A stretch of 51,196 nucleotides of DNA from Candidatus Omnitrophota bacterium (GTDB lineage Bacteria; Omnitrophota; Gorgyraeia; 2-01-FULL-45-10): the NCBI GenBank assembly GCA_020057115.1, contig JAGVGJ010000005.1, forward strand, positions 1 to 51,196. The letters run 5' to 3'. Both the position numbers and the translations under genes were made by a program. This document shows positions 31,317 to 39,345 of the stretch, piece by piece. A model generated the notes under the pieces. That model was not told where the DNA came from. It was given only the letters and a program-made list of their open reading frames with translations, and made no database searches. Numbering within the stretch: the first letter of the stretch is position 1; each line of letters begins with the position of its first letter.

Positions 31317-31919
31317 ATGAGAAAAAAGAAATTTGCTTTAACGATCATATTCATCTTGCTGCTTACCGGCGTCGCGGCTGCGCAGGAATTTTCCGCCGAG
31401 GTCATATCTACCGGCAAAGACGGTGATTTTAAGGGGAAGATATTTGTGGGCAGCGACAAGGTGCGCCTCGAGGCCCCCGGCACGGTCACGATAACTAGGA
31501 TGGACCAGCGGGTGGTGTGGATATTGATGCCGTCCGAGAAGATGTACATGGAGCAGCCGTTCAACCCGAAGAGCATCATAGCTTCAAGCGAAAAACTGCC
31601 CGGAGAACTTGAGCGGACATTCCTGGAAAATGAACTGGTCGGAGGCAAGGTCGCGTTAAAATACGAAGTAACTTATGAACTCGGCGGCATACAGGAGCAC
31701 CTCTTCCAGTGGGTAGACGCCTCCAACAAGATACCCGTAAAGACGGCAGCCATGGATGGCAGCTGGATGGTGGAGTATAGGAATATACAGCTCGGCATGC
31801 AGGATGACAAGCTCTTCGAATTGCCGAAGGACTACTCGAAGATCCCGAATAGCGCCCCTTCGGAATCGTCTGACGCGCCCATGGAACCCGAAGACGCCCC
31901 ACCGGAGTACGGATATTAA
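31317..31919 (+). CDS. Exported outer-membrane-lipoprotein-like protein (DUF4412/LolA-like fold)
   Basis: A 200-aa protein with a signal peptide (1-22, cleavage after AAA-QE). The mature part is beta-rich and reads like DUF4412/LolA-type half-barrels: EFSAEVISTGKDGDFKGKIFVGSDKVRLEAP, RVVWILMPSEKMYMEQPF, and VEYRNIQLGMQDDKLFELPKDY at the end (FxxPxxY is characteristic). A short proline/acid-rich tail follows. Such proteins may bind lipid or lipoprotein, but the function is unproven. GATAGAGGCG is a poor ribosome site, so it may be coupled to the peptidase gene. Confidence 0.7.
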   Translation: MRKKKFALTIIFILLLTGVAAAQEFSAEVISTGKDGDFKGKIFVGSDKVRLEAPGTVTITRMDQRVVWILMPSEKMYMEQPFNPKSIIASSEKLPGELERTFLENELVGGKVALKYEVTYELGGIQEHLFQWVDASNKIPVKTAAMDGSWMVEYRNIQLGMQDDKLFELPKDYSKIPNSAPSESSDAPMEPEDAPPEYGY

Positions 31920-31941
31920 GCTATTACAAGCTAACCCTAAC

Positions 31942-31975
31942 CTCAAGTCAATTCCGCACTGAAAATTTCTCCGCC
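31942..31975 (+). repeat. Short dispersed repeat, copy 1
   Basis: Shares the core CTCAAG-YCA-RTTC-(C)GCACTGAAAATTT and a C-rich end with 51018-51050. About 80 percent of positions agree, with two small indels. Both copies are intergenic. Confidence 0.7.
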
Positions 31976-32050
31976 TTACTAAACCGGCATAAGGTATCAA
32001 AATTTTTCAACGGCCGCTCCAGACCCACCCCTACGGGCCGCGCCTACTCT

Positions 32051-32077
32051 ATGAGAAAAATTCTTCTCTCATTTTTT
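32051..32077 (+). terminator. Weak hairpin with T-run
   Basis: ATGAGA (32051-32056) pairs with TCTCAT (32067-32072), and a T-run follows immediately (32072-32077). The stem is short and has a mismatch inside. It may end the operon that closes with the DUF4412-like gene. Confidence 0.35.
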
Positions 32078-32212
32078 CCAATCACGCACCAGCTTTACTC
32101 GAGACAGCGAGCAAGTTCCCGCTCCATAAATTTTGCGATCCTCGTAGCGGGGCCCCCGAGGGGTGGAGAAACCAGTGGCCGAAAAAATGATATCAAATAT
32201 TACTTGTTGAGT

Positions 32213-32218
32213 TATAAT
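32213..32218 (+). promoter_or_regulatory. -10 box directly before the HemW-like start codon (leaderless)
   Basis: A perfect TATAAT ends 6 nt before ATG 32225. As with the YhaM-like and beta-lactamase-fold genes, the transcript should begin at the start codon. There is no ribosome site. Confidence 0.5.
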
Positions 32219-32224
32219 ATCCTC

Positions 32225-33349
32225 ATGATCCCATCGCTATATATCCATATACCGTTCTGCCGCAAGAAGTGCATATACTGCGACTTTTACAGCATTCCGT
32301 ATAAGGATGATGTCGCCTCTGCCTATATCGACGCGCTCCTGGAGCAGATCGAAAAACTTGAAGGCATTTTCAATACTATTTATATCGGCGGCGGCACCCC
32401 TACGGTTATTGACAAAAGCCTGTTAGCAAAACTGCTTCAAGGGCTCAAGGGCCGCTGCGACGGTTCTACAGAATTTACGGTAGAGGCCAACCCGGAAAGC
32501 TTGTCAGAAGAAAAGATAAGCATTCTTCTCTCTTCAGGGGTGAACCGGTTGAGCATAGGCGTCCAATCCCTTAAAGATCAAAAGCTATCCCGTCTCGGCA
32601 GGATCCATAATGCCGAAAGCGCAAAAAAGGCCGTGATCCTTTCATCCAAAAAAGGTTTTAAGAATATAAGCGTCGATATGATATACGGCGCGTGGAATGA
32701 AAGCGAGGAGGAGTGGAAGGAAGAGCTGGAAGAAGTCACGAAGCTTCCCATCGACCACGTATCCTGTTACAGCCTTACATACGAAAAAGAGACGCCTCTA
32801 TTTACGGCGCTGGAAGGCGGTTCTGTGGAGCCGCTCGAAGACGATATCGTAGCGCGGATGTATGAATACGCAATAGACCGCTTATCCGTACGCGGCTTCA
32901 AGCAATACGAGGTCTCCAGCTTCGCCAGGGAAGGTCGTCAATGCAGGCATAATCTTAACTATTGGGAGAACAGCCCTTACACGGGTCTCGGCGCTTCAGC
33001 GGTCTCTTATTCGGAGGGGCGCAGGGAAGAGAATGTCAGGGATGTCAGAGATTATATAAAAAGAGTGAATGGTGCCGAGGCCCTTGTGGCGTCGAGCGAA
33101 AAACTTCCGCCGCTTGCGATGGCTAAGGAGACGGCTGCCGTCAAGATGCGGACCAGGGAAGGCATAGATTTCGGCTGGTTCATGTCCAAGACCGGTTTTG
33201 ACCTTCAGGTCATCGAAAAAGCCGCGCTGAAAGATCTGCTTGAAAAGGACCTTATTAAGTATAAGAAAGACAAGGACTTCGTGACAGGCGTCTGTCTTAA
33301 GCGCAAAGGTTTTCTTTTCTGCGATACGGTGTCATCGGCTTTGCTTTAG
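32225..33349 (+). CDS. hemW: HemW-like radical SAM protein (formerly coproporphyrinogen oxidase-like)
   Basis: A 374-aa radical SAM protein. The cluster motif C12-xxx-C16-xx-C19 (FCRKKCIYCDF) sits at the N-terminus as in HemN/HemW. IYIGGGTPTVI, LSIGVQSLKDQKLSRLGRIH, SVDMIYG and CSYSLTYEKETPLF-like stretches follow, with a C-terminal HemW helical part (NYWENSPYTGLGASAVSY). HemW proteins are heme chaperones and lack the two-SAM residues of HemN. ATG 32225 opens exactly at the family's MIPSLYIHIPFC start. It seems to be a single-gene unit, 57 nt from the next gene. Confidence 0.93.
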   Translation: MIPSLYIHIPFCRKKCIYCDFYSIPYKDDVASAYIDALLEQIEKLEGIFNTIYIGGGTPTVIDKSLLAKLLQGLKGRCDGSTEFTVEANPESLSEEKISILLSSGVNRLSIGVQSLKDQKLSRLGRIHNAESAKKAVILSSKKGFKNISVDMIYGAWNESEEEWKEELEEVTKLPIDHVSCYSLTYEKETPLFTALEGGSVEPLEDDIVARMYEYAIDRLSVRGFKQYEVSSFAREGRQCRHNLNYWENSPYTGLGASAVSYSEGRREENVRDVRDYIKRVNGAEALVASSEKLPPLAMAKETAAVKMRTREGIDFGWFMSKTGFDLQVIEKAALKDLLEKDLIKYKKDKDFVTGVCLKRKGFLFCDTVSSALL

Positions 33350-33406
33350 CCGATCTTGTATGGTAATATTGTGTGATCAATAACCAGGTTAATTCCGGAG
33401 GGCCAT

Positions 33407-34321
33407 ATGACTTTGCGCATGAACGATGAATTATTCCATAAAGTGATGGACAATCTTTATGAAGGGGTCTACTTCATCGACCGCGATAAGCGCATAACTT
33501 ACTGGAATCAGGCGGCGGAGAAGATAACAGGCTATAACAGCACAGAAGTGGTCGGCGTCCATTGCCACGATGACATACTCGTGTATGCCAAAGACGAGGT
33601 CGTCAATCTGTGCGATGGGCAGTGTCCGCTATCCGTTACGCTCACAGACGGCAAGATGCGCGAGACGCAGGTCTTCGTCCGGCATAAGGACGGCCACAAG
33701 GTTTCCGTTATAATGCGCGCCATCCAGGTCCGCAGCGCCGATGGCGAGATCGAAGGCGTTCTGGAGATCTTTACGGACAATTCGCCCAAACTCGTCCATA
33801 CCGATAAGATCGGCGATCTCGATAAGACGGCGCTCATCGACCCGCTTACCGGGCTTTCGAACAAGAAATATCTCGAGACGGCCATAAGCGCCAGGATAGG
33901 CGAGATGCAAAGGTATGGATGGCAGTTCGGCATCATATCCATGGATACGGACAATTTCGAGACCATAAACGAGATATACGGCCGCGAGGTAGGGGATAGG
34001 GCGCTTAAGACCATATCCAAGACGCTCATCAATAGCGCCAGGCCCTTCGACATGATAGGCAGATGGGAAGATGAGCACTTCGTAGCAGTGATCGCGAACG
34101 TTAACGAGAACAGCCTCTATACGGTATCTAACCGCTTCCTTACGCTTGTCGAGCAGTCCAGTCTTACGGTAGGTTCCAAGATAATAAGGATAACCCTTTC
34201 CGTTGGCGCCACCCTGGCGAGGCCCGGAGACACTGTAGCGACCGTATTGGACAGGGCCGAAGACCTCATGAAGAAGAGCCTGAAGCTCGGAGGGAACCGC
34301 CTGACCATGAAGGCCGATTAG
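33407..34321 (+). CDS. PAS-GGDEF protein with degenerate active site
   Basis: A 304-aa soluble protein. Residues 5-128 are a PAS domain with a distinctive cysteine/histidine set (C53, H54; C69 and C73 in NLCDGQCPL), which may bind metal or sense redox. Residues about 140-304 are a GGDEF domain, starting ALIDPLTGLSNKKYL. The signature GG(D/E)EF is replaced by EDEHF (221-225), so diguanylate-cyclase activity is unlikely; it might bind nucleotide or act as an effector. There is no RxxD inhibitory site. CGGAGGG gives a good ribosome site. The next gene begins 3 nt after its stop. Confidence 0.88.
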   Translation: MTLRMNDELFHKVMDNLYEGVYFIDRDKRITYWNQAAEKITGYNSTEVVGVHCHDDILVYAKDEVVNLCDGQCPLSVTLTDGKMRETQVFVRHKDGHKVSVIMRAIQVRSADGEIEGVLEIFTDNSPKLVHTDKIGDLDKTALIDPLTGLSNKKYLETAISARIGEMQRYGWQFGIISMDTDNFETINEIYGREVGDRALKTISKTLINSARPFDMIGRWEDEHFVAVIANVNENSLYTVSNRFLTLVEQSSLTVGSKIIRITLSVGATLARPGDTVATVLDRAEDLMKKSLKLGGNRLTMKAD

Positions 34322-34324
34322 CCG

Positions 34325-35455
34325 ATGACCAGGCGCGATTTCTTCAAAAAGACTTTACTTTTTCTGGCCGGCGCAGCCCTCTCCCAGTCAGCGATAGAGG
34401 CCTTTAGCCGGCGTAAGGCGCTCGCCTCTCCCTCGATCCCGGAAGGTTCCCGCGAAGCTTCATACTACACCAAGCTTGACGATACCACGGTCCAGTGCAC
34501 TCTCTGCCCAAGGGGCTGCACTCTTTCCGACGGCCAGCGCAGTTTCTGCAGGGTCAGGGAGCCAAAAGACGGAGTCCTCTATACGCTTGCCTACGGTAAG
34601 TCCTGCGCTACCCATATAGATCCCATAGAGAAGAAGCCGCTCTTCCATTTTTTGCCTTCGACCTCAATATTCTCGATCGCGACGGCCGGATGTAACTTCA
34701 GATGTAAATATTGCCAGAACTGGCAGATCTCACAGTATAAACCCGAAGATGTGGAGAACGTGGATCTTCCGCCTTCCGAAGTCGTATCCCAGGCCGCCAG
34801 GAACAAGTGTCCGACGATAGCGTATACCTACACGGAGCCGTCGATATTTTATGAATACATGCTTGATACTGCGAAAGTCGCTAAATCCAGAGGCATCCGC
34901 AATATGTACCATTCGAACGGCTCACTAAACCCAAGAGCGGTTGAGGAGCTGTCGCTCTATCTCGACGCGGCCGACATAGACCTGAAAGGGTTTACGCAGG
35001 AATTTTATGCCGATATGTCCGCCGGATACTTAAGTACGGTGCTCGAGACTTTAAAGATATTGAAGAAGAACAAGGTGTGGCTTGAGATAACAAACCTCGT
35101 AGTCCCGACCATGAATGACGATATGGCGAAGATAAAAGAGATGTGCCTCTGGATATACGACAACCTCGGCCCGGATGTGCCGGTGCATTTCGCGCGCTTC
35201 CGGCCCCAATATAAACTGACCAACCTTTATCCCACACCCGTAGATACGCTCGAGAAGGCGCGCGAAACGGCAATGTCATCCGGATTAAGATACGTATATA
35301 TCGGAAATGTGCCGGGCAATATCGCGGAGAATACATTCTGCCACAACTGCAAGAAACCCGTCATAAAACGGAGCGGCTATTTTATCTTATTGAATGATAT
35401 CAAGGACGGAAAGTGCAGCCATTGCAATACTGATATCCCCGGAGTCTGGAGCTAA
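34325..35455 (+). CDS. Tat-exported AmrS-like radical SAM protein
   Basis: A 376-aa radical SAM enzyme of the AmmeMemoRadiSam (AmrS/PflA-like) type. The N-terminus has a twin-arginine signal (TRRDFFKK, then a hydrophobic helix to about residue 24). The cluster motif is C123-xxx-C127-xx-C130 (CNFRCKYCQNWQIS). Additional cysteines lie before it (QCTLCPRGC, SFCRVREP) and in a C-terminal CHNC...CSHC pair that resembles a zinc ribbon. The AmmeMemo partner genes are not adjacent, so the substrate cannot be named. tatA and tatC lie about 2.3 kb downstream, beyond an opposing gene. It follows the PAS-GGDEF gene by 3 nt and overlaps the next gene's stop by 4 nt, tail to tail. Confidence 0.88.
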   Translation: MTRRDFFKKTLLFLAGAALSQSAIEAFSRRKALASPSIPEGSREASYYTKLDDTTVQCTLCPRGCTLSDGQRSFCRVREPKDGVLYTLAYGKSCATHIDPIEKKPLFHFLPSTSIFSIATAGCNFRCKYCQNWQISQYKPEDVENVDLPPSEVVSQAARNKCPTIAYTYTEPSIFYEYMLDTAKVAKSRGIRNMYHSNGSLNPRAVEELSLYLDAADIDLKGFTQEFYADMSAGYLSTVLETLKILKKNKVWLEITNLVVPTMNDDMAKIKEMCLWIYDNLGPDVPVHFARFRPQYKLTNLYPTPVDTLEKARETAMSSGLRYVYIGNVPGNIAENTFCHNCKKPVIKRSGYFILLNDIKDGKCSHCNTDIPGVWS

Positions 35456-37704
35456 TCCCTCGAACCCGCCAATACAAGCGTAATGCTCGCGACCTTTATA
35501 GCCACTAGTAGAACCGAAGTCATCACCATGCCTATCACCGGAACGAGAGCCACGGAGACAAATAGCGCCGCCAGCCATGAACCCGCAAGATCTACCGCAT
35601 AGACTATCCCGGAGGATGACATCGCCCTGCCGCCCTCGGCGCATACCTTATTTGCGATAGGGAATTCGAATCCCACGAAGGATCCTGCCACCGCGGAGGC
35701 AAGGAAGAATATCCATGCCAGCCCGGTCTTCGGATCGGCATTGAGGAAAAGAAGGATCGGGATGAATGCTATGCATGACCCGAGGCAGACGATCTCTATA
35801 AGAAAGAACGCCCCGCAAGTGTCTTTTATCGCCTCGAGTCTTCTGTTCATCAGATAACTGCCGAGCGTCAGGCCGGCCATGAATGCCATTACAAGCATAG
35901 CTATCTGCTGGAAGATGAACCCGTACAGGGATTGGTAAGCATACATGATTATAAGGCTCAAGCTCATGCCTGTAAAACCGGTCGTCCCGAGCACGAACAA
36001 TGAGCATATCTTGTGGGACCTCGGGTGCGTAAGGCCCAACCCGATGAAGACAGCTGCGACAAGTCCGATCACGACTAGAAGCGAGAATATGTTCAGACGG
36101 TCGACTATCGCAAATAACCGGCCCATCTTCTTTGAAAATAGCTCCGTCCAGTACCATGTGCCGTAGAATGAGCCCGAAGGAAGCAGGTCGGTATTTTTCC
36201 TTATGCCCGGGTATCGCGATAATTCGCCGAGGAACCAGTCGCGCACCTTAGGATCAAGCCTGTGGGCAAGATACTGCTCATTGATCAGGGATGTCGATAT
36301 ATTGTATCCATTGAGTCTCGACAGATATTTTTCCGGGTTTATCGCAAATTCGGTCCGCGATCCCAGATACAGGTTATTGTCCCCCGGTATGACGGCGGAA
36401 TATAAGACGCCGTCCAGGGTCGCCATTATTGAGCCATTGAGCCTGGCCTGCTCGGGACTTATATAGCTTAATGACCCGGGTAGCGAGAAGCTGAATATAC
36501 CGGTCTCTTCGATATGCTCTTTGACATCGAGGAAGAATTCGTGCGTATAGAAACGATTAAGCTGCAGCGTCGACGGCATCGGAAGATTGAGCATGATGAC
36601 GTCGTATTTATCTTTCGAGGTCCTTAAGAAACGCCTTCCGTCTATATTATGTATCTCCACTCTCGGGTCGGAGAGTTCCTTCTCGGTGAGCGGCGTAGGA
36701 AATTCCTTGACGAGCCTGATAAGGGACGGGTCGAGTTCGACGTACGTTACCTTTTCTACCGGATATTTTAGCACCTCGCGGATTATGCCTCCAACGCCAC
36801 CGCCTATAAGAAGCACCTTCTTGGTCTTCGCCGCCCCGAGCATGGTGAAATGGACGCGCTCTTCCACTGACACTATGTCAGGGGCAGGCGCCGCTATTAT
36901 TGGTATGCCGTTACTGTAGAATGTGTATTGGTCACCGGACCCTGAGACGGCCAGGTTGCCATATATGGAATTCACGTACTTTAGCACATGTTGGCCTTTC
37001 CACTGCTTGTCGATCGACAAGACATTCAATGGTCTCGATACAAACAGAAAAGAGGCGGCGATGAGTGCCAGTATCATCATGACTGCCACCGACATGAGCC
37101 TTCCGGTCGGCTTGGAATGTTTTTCTTTTAACAGAAGGACGGCCGAGACCATATTGATAGCTCCGGTAAAAAAGAATATGCCGAAGGAGTCGAGTCTTGT
37201 TATCAATAGATATGTGAAGACCGGCCCGCCGATCATGAATCCTATACCTTCAAGCACATAAGCCCTGCCCGGGGATCTAATGGCGCTTTCGCCTGTCCTG
37301 GATAGCATTGCCGCTCCGAAGGGGAAAAGGGCCCCGACCATTAAGCCTATAGGAGCAAGTATCACCAGCGAACTGAGGAGTATAGGAATAGGCCCGGCGC
37401 CTTCTCCCGCAACAAGCCCCAGGATATTCTTTATAGTGCGTATCAGGAATATGGATATCGGCAGGTATAAGGTGAGACCTGTCTGCAGAAGGACATAGGC
37501 GCTTGCCGCTTTTTCAGTGCGTTCCGCAAATCGGCCGGCAATAAAGCTTCCCATGGCTCCCAAGAGGATCCAATTAGCCATGATGATGCCTATGGTCAGC
37601 TCATTGCCGTAAAAAGCGATCATGAATTCGCGGATCGCCAGAGTCTGCGCCACTATGGACGTGAAACCTAGGACGACTAAAGCAAGGATCATGCGCCCGT
37701 TCAT
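35452..37704 (-). CDS. Membrane-embedded spermidine-synthase-like protein
   Basis: A 750-aa fusion: a membrane part of about eight helices (residues 1-245, SFIAGRFAERTEK), a spermidine-synthase-like Rossmann methyltransferase-type domain (about 255-490; KVLLIGGGVGGIIREVL, VTYVELDPSLI, DVIMLNLPMPSTLQLNRFYTHEFF), and a second membrane part of about six helices (530-750). The fold matches spermidine synthases fused to membrane segments that are found in many bacteria; whether it makes polyamines is unclear because the usual DAP/putrescine residues are not evident. It is alone on the minus strand and meets the AmrS-like gene tail to tail. Confidence 0.85.
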   Translation of the reverse strand: MNGRMILALVVLGFTSIVAQTLAIREFMIAFYGNELTIGIIMANWILLGAMGSFIAGRFAERTEKAASAYVLLQTGLTLYLPISIFLIRTIKNILGLVAGEGAGPIPILLSSLVILAPIGLMVGALFPFGAAMLSRTGESAIRSPGRAYVLEGIGFMIGGPVFTYLLITRLDSFGIFFFTGAINMVSAVLLLKEKHSKPTGRLMSVAVMMILALIAASFLFVSRPLNVLSIDKQWKGQHVLKYVNSIYGNLAVSGSGDQYTFYSNGIPIIAAPAPDIVSVEERVHFTMLGAAKTKKVLLIGGGVGGIIREVLKYPVEKVTYVELDPSLIRLVKEFPTPLTEKELSDPRVEIHNIDGRRFLRTSKDKYDVIMLNLPMPSTLQLNRFYTHEFFLDVKEHIEETGIFSFSLPGSLSYISPEQARLNGSIMATLDGVLYSAVIPGDNNLYLGSRTEFAINPEKYLSRLNGYNISTSLINEQYLAHRLDPKVRDWFLGELSRYPGIRKNTDLLPSGSFYGTWYWTELFSKKMGRLFAIVDRLNIFSLLVVIGLVAAVFIGLGLTHPRSHKICSLFVLGTTGFTGMSLSLIIMYAYQSLYGFIFQQIAMLVMAFMAGLTLGSYLMNRRLEAIKDTCGAFFLIEIVCLGSCIAFIPILLFLNADPKTGLAWIFFLASAVAGSFVGFEFPIANKVCAEGGRAMSSSGIVYAVDLAGSWLAALFVSVALVPVIGMVMTSVLLVAIKVASITLVLAGSRD

Positions 37705-37743
37705 ATGTTAATATTTTATCATACTCTCCCTGAATATTAATCC

Positions 37744-37772
37744 TTTATTTTGTCCATGCGCTGTGATAAAAT
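37744..37772 (+). promoter_or_regulatory. Possible promoter of tatA-tatC
   Basis: TTTATT (37744-37749), 17 nt, TAAAAT (37767-37772), with TGA before the -10 box (TGATAAAAT extended -10). Transcription would begin about 16 nt before the tatA ATG; CGGGGG is the nearest ribosome-site-like stretch. Confidence 0.4.
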
Positions 37773-37794
37773 TGCTTAAACATCGGGGGTATAT

Positions 37795-37968
37795 ATGAGG
37801 ATTTTCGGTATAGGCATTCAGGAATTATTGATAATACTTCTTATCTGCCTTCTCATCTTCGGAGCATCAAAGCTTCCTGAGATAGGCAAAGCGCTTGGCA
37901 AGACGATCCAGGAGTTCAAGAAGTCTATGAAGGACTTCGGCTCTGACGAGGAAGAGAAGAAGAAGTAG
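37795..37968 (+). CDS. tatA: Twin-arginine translocase subunit TatA (57 aa)
   Basis: The short N-terminal membrane helix (about residues 7-22; [18 protein letters not shown]), the glycine hinge at [15 protein letters not shown] and the amphipathic helix (residues 27-45) are exactly TatA-like. A charged tail (GSDEEEKKK) ends the 57-aa product, which is somewhat short but inside the TatA range. TatA monomers assemble around the TatC core to move folded proteins. No TatB gene is present, as in many species that use TatA and TatC only. tatC starts 20 nt downstream. Confidence 0.93.
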   Translation: MRIFGIGIQELLIILLICLLIFGASKLPEIGKALGKTIQEFKKSMKDFGSDEEEKKK

Positions 37969-37988
37969 GATCTCGCAAGCTGGGTGGT

Positions 37989-38702
37989 ATGGATAAAGAG
38001 CTTACTTTCGTTGGTCACCTTGAGGAGCTGAGGCGCAGGATCATCATCTCTCTCGCCGCGCTTGGGCTGGCGAGCGTCATCTCGCTTCCATTCGCTTCCT
38101 GGATCCTGAAGGTCCTTAAGGCCCCTGCATCCGGTATCATAGGGAAATTGGCGTATTTCGGGCCCCAGGATGCTTTCCTGATATATATGAAGGTAGGCCT
38201 GATGGCCGGATTAGTGATAGCATTCCCGGTCATAGCATACCAGCTATGGAAGTTCATTTCCCCGGCGGTGGAAGACAGGTTCAAACGCTATGCAGTCCAT
38301 TTCATAATAGCATCTTCTGCTGCATTCCTGATGGGATGCCTGTTCGCGTATTTTGTCCTGCTCCCTGCGGCGCTGAATTTTCTTTTGAGCTTTGGTTCGG
38401 AAGACCTTGAGCCTGTGATATCGGCCGGGCAGTATATATCATTCACCATCAGCATAATACTCTGCTCGGGCCTGGTCTTCGAGATGCCGGTATTAAGTTT
38501 TATCCTGGCGAGGATAGGACTCATAAACGCGGCTATGCTCAAGAATAAGTGGAAGGTAGCCGTTGTCGCTATATTTGTGGCTGCCGCGGTCATAACTCCC
38601 ACTACAGACATATTCAATATGATCATTCTGGCAGTGCCGATGTTGTTGCTATATGTCGCCAGCATATGGGTCGCATCCATAGCCAGGCGTTCAGTTAAAT
38701 AA
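37989..38702 (+). CDS. tatC: Twin-arginine translocase subunit TatC
   Basis: A 237-aa membrane protein with six helices and the TatC signatures: HLEELRRRIIISLAALGLASV at the N-terminus, which binds the twin-arginine signal, and QLWKFISPAVEDRFKRYAVHF before helix 3, FAYFVLLPAALNFLLSFG and ITPTTDIFNMIILAVPMLLLY. It is in operon with tatA. A likely client, the AmrS-like protein, is encoded nearby on the same strand. Upstream ribosome site GGGTGG is modest. tRNA-Arg sequence starts 10 nt after the stop. Confidence 0.95.
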   Translation: MDKELTFVGHLEELRRRIIISLAALGLASVISLPFASWILKVLKAPASGIIGKLAYFGPQDAFLIYMKVGLMAGLVIAFPVIAYQLWKFISPAVEDRFKRYAVHFIIASSAAFLMGCLFAYFVLLPAALNFLLSFGSEDLEPVISAGQYISFTISIILCSGLVFEMPVLSFILARIGLINAAMLKNKWKVAVVAIFVAAAVITPTTDIFNMIILAVPMLLLYVASIWVASIARRSVK

Positions 38703-38712
38703 ACAGTTAATC

Positions 38713-38748
38713 GCGCCTGTAGCTCAATCGGATAGAGTGGCTGGCTTC
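38713..38748 (+). pseudogene. Duplicated 5' half of tRNA-Arg (36 nt)
   Basis: These 36 nt are identical to positions 1-36 of the complete tRNA-Arg at 38909. They cover the 5' acceptor strand, the D arm and the 5' side of the anticodon arm, and end in the anticodon loop. The 3' half is absent, so it cannot fold as a tRNA on its own. Confidence 0.92.
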
Positions 38749-38908
38749 TTCAATGAGCAGATGATTTATGGAGTCCGGAGGACGACATAAATCATAGGCC
38801 GACCACAGGGATTCATGGGGAAGAGGCCGTCTGCGAATTAATCCCGAAATATACCGCTTAAAGGCATGTTCTTTGCAATATAAGATATATTTCGGGAGAA
38901 CCAATTAA
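38749..38908 (+). other. 160-bp structured insert between the tRNA-Arg half and the full tRNA-Arg
   Basis: No coding frame is evident. It has two strong stems. One is a perfect 10-bp stem (38761-38770 with 38786-38795, 15-nt loop); the other is a perfect 11-bp stem (38843-38853 with 38886-38896, 32-nt loop). A GGCC pair (38797-38800 and 38825-38828) may close a third. With the flanking 36-bp direct repeats it looks like an inserted or amplified small element, or a non-coding RNA that begins with tRNA sequence. Confidence 0.6.
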
Positions 38909-38985
38909 GCGCCTGTAGCTCAATCGGATAGAGTGGCTGGCTTCGAACCAGTAGGTTGGGTGTTCGATTCACCCCAGGCGCGCCA
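38909..38985 (+). tRNA. tRNA-Arg (anticodon TCG)
   Basis: Complete cloverleaf of 77 nt with an encoded CCA end: acceptor GCGCCTG with CAGGCGC, D arm GCTC/GAGT, anticodon stem GCTGG/CCAGT with loop CTTCGAA (anticodon TCG), and T arm GGGTG/CACCC with TTCGATT loop. The 5' half is duplicated 196 nt upstream. Confidence 0.95.
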
Positions 38986-39001
38986 AACAGCTCTTTTTAA
39001 T

Positions 39002-39086
39002 GCGGACGTGGCGGAACTGGCATACGCGCACGGCTTAGGACCGTGTGTCGAAAGGCATGAGAGTTCAACTCTCTCCGTCCGCACCA
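39002..39086 (+). tRNA. tRNA-Leu (anticodon TAG)
   Basis: Class II tRNA of 85 nt with a long variable arm and an encoded CCA. Acceptor GCGGACG pairs with CGTCCGC. The anticodon stem is CACGG/CCGTG, with loop CTTAGGA (anticodon TAG). T arm GAGAG/CTCTC with TTCAACT. Confidence 0.95.
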
Positions 39087-39102
39087 TTATTTATCATTTT
39101 GT

Positions 39103-39131
39103 TTGATTTAAGAGGTCTATTTTGCTATAAT
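39103..39131 (+). promoter_or_regulatory. Promoter upstream of the first 183-bp repeat and tRNA-Lys
   Basis: TTGATT (39103-39108), 17 nt, and TATAAT (39126-39131) with a TGC extended -10. This is one of the best sigma-70-type sites in the window. Transcription from about 39138 would run through repeat copy 1 into tRNA-Lys. Confidence 0.6.
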
Positions 39132-39162
39132 CCTACTTCTTTGCAGCCATATGCTGTAGCTT

Positions 39163-39345
39163 ATAGATGTAGGGAATTTTTTTCAACGCTTTTTTGCTTC
39201 TGGCGCTGGCATAGCCAGGAAGGGTTCTTGTTCCGAACGAAGTGAGGAACTTTAAAGGGAAACCTTAGGTTTCCCTTTAAGGAGTAAAAAGCGAACAAGA
39301 CCTACCTAATAGTAAGCACATTGGTCGCAGTGAGCTTTTTACGAC
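39163..39345 (+). repeat. 183-bp repeat, copy 1, ending at the tRNA-Lys start
   Basis: The unit recurs at 39463-39645 with the same length. It contains a T-run, a CTGGC-ATAG-CCAG stem, a GTTCC...GGAAC stem, and a perfect 14-bp inverted repeat TTAAAGGGAAACCT with a single central base. The end of the unit (TTTTTACGAC) abuts the first base of tRNA-Lys. The strong stems suggest a functional RNA or a processing leader. Confidence 0.9.

Larger units (their letters stand above)
31920..32224. other. 305-bp gene-free interval with repeat and weak terminator
   Basis: No coding potential is evident. It holds a copy of a short dispersed repeat (31942-31975), a weak hairpin plus T-run (32051-32077) that could terminate the preceding operon, and the promoter of the HemW-like gene at its right end. 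An open frame starting at 32051 runs into the HemW-like gene but does not look like protein before 32225. Confidence 0.6.

Noticed and set aside
32051-32224. Upstream extension of the HemW-like frame
   Set aside because: The extra residues lack any family match, overlap a terminator-like hairpin, and precede the promoter; the protein starts at 32225.
33407-34321. Active diguanylate cyclase
   Set aside because: The GGDEF motif reads EDEHF.
38713-38985. Group I intron in tRNA-Arg
   Set aside because: The downstream tRNA copy is complete, so nothing interrupts it, and the insert lacks recognisable intron core motifs.
39045-39245. 66-aa frame across tRNA-Leu and the repeat
   Set aside because: It overlaps an RNA gene and has no protein character.
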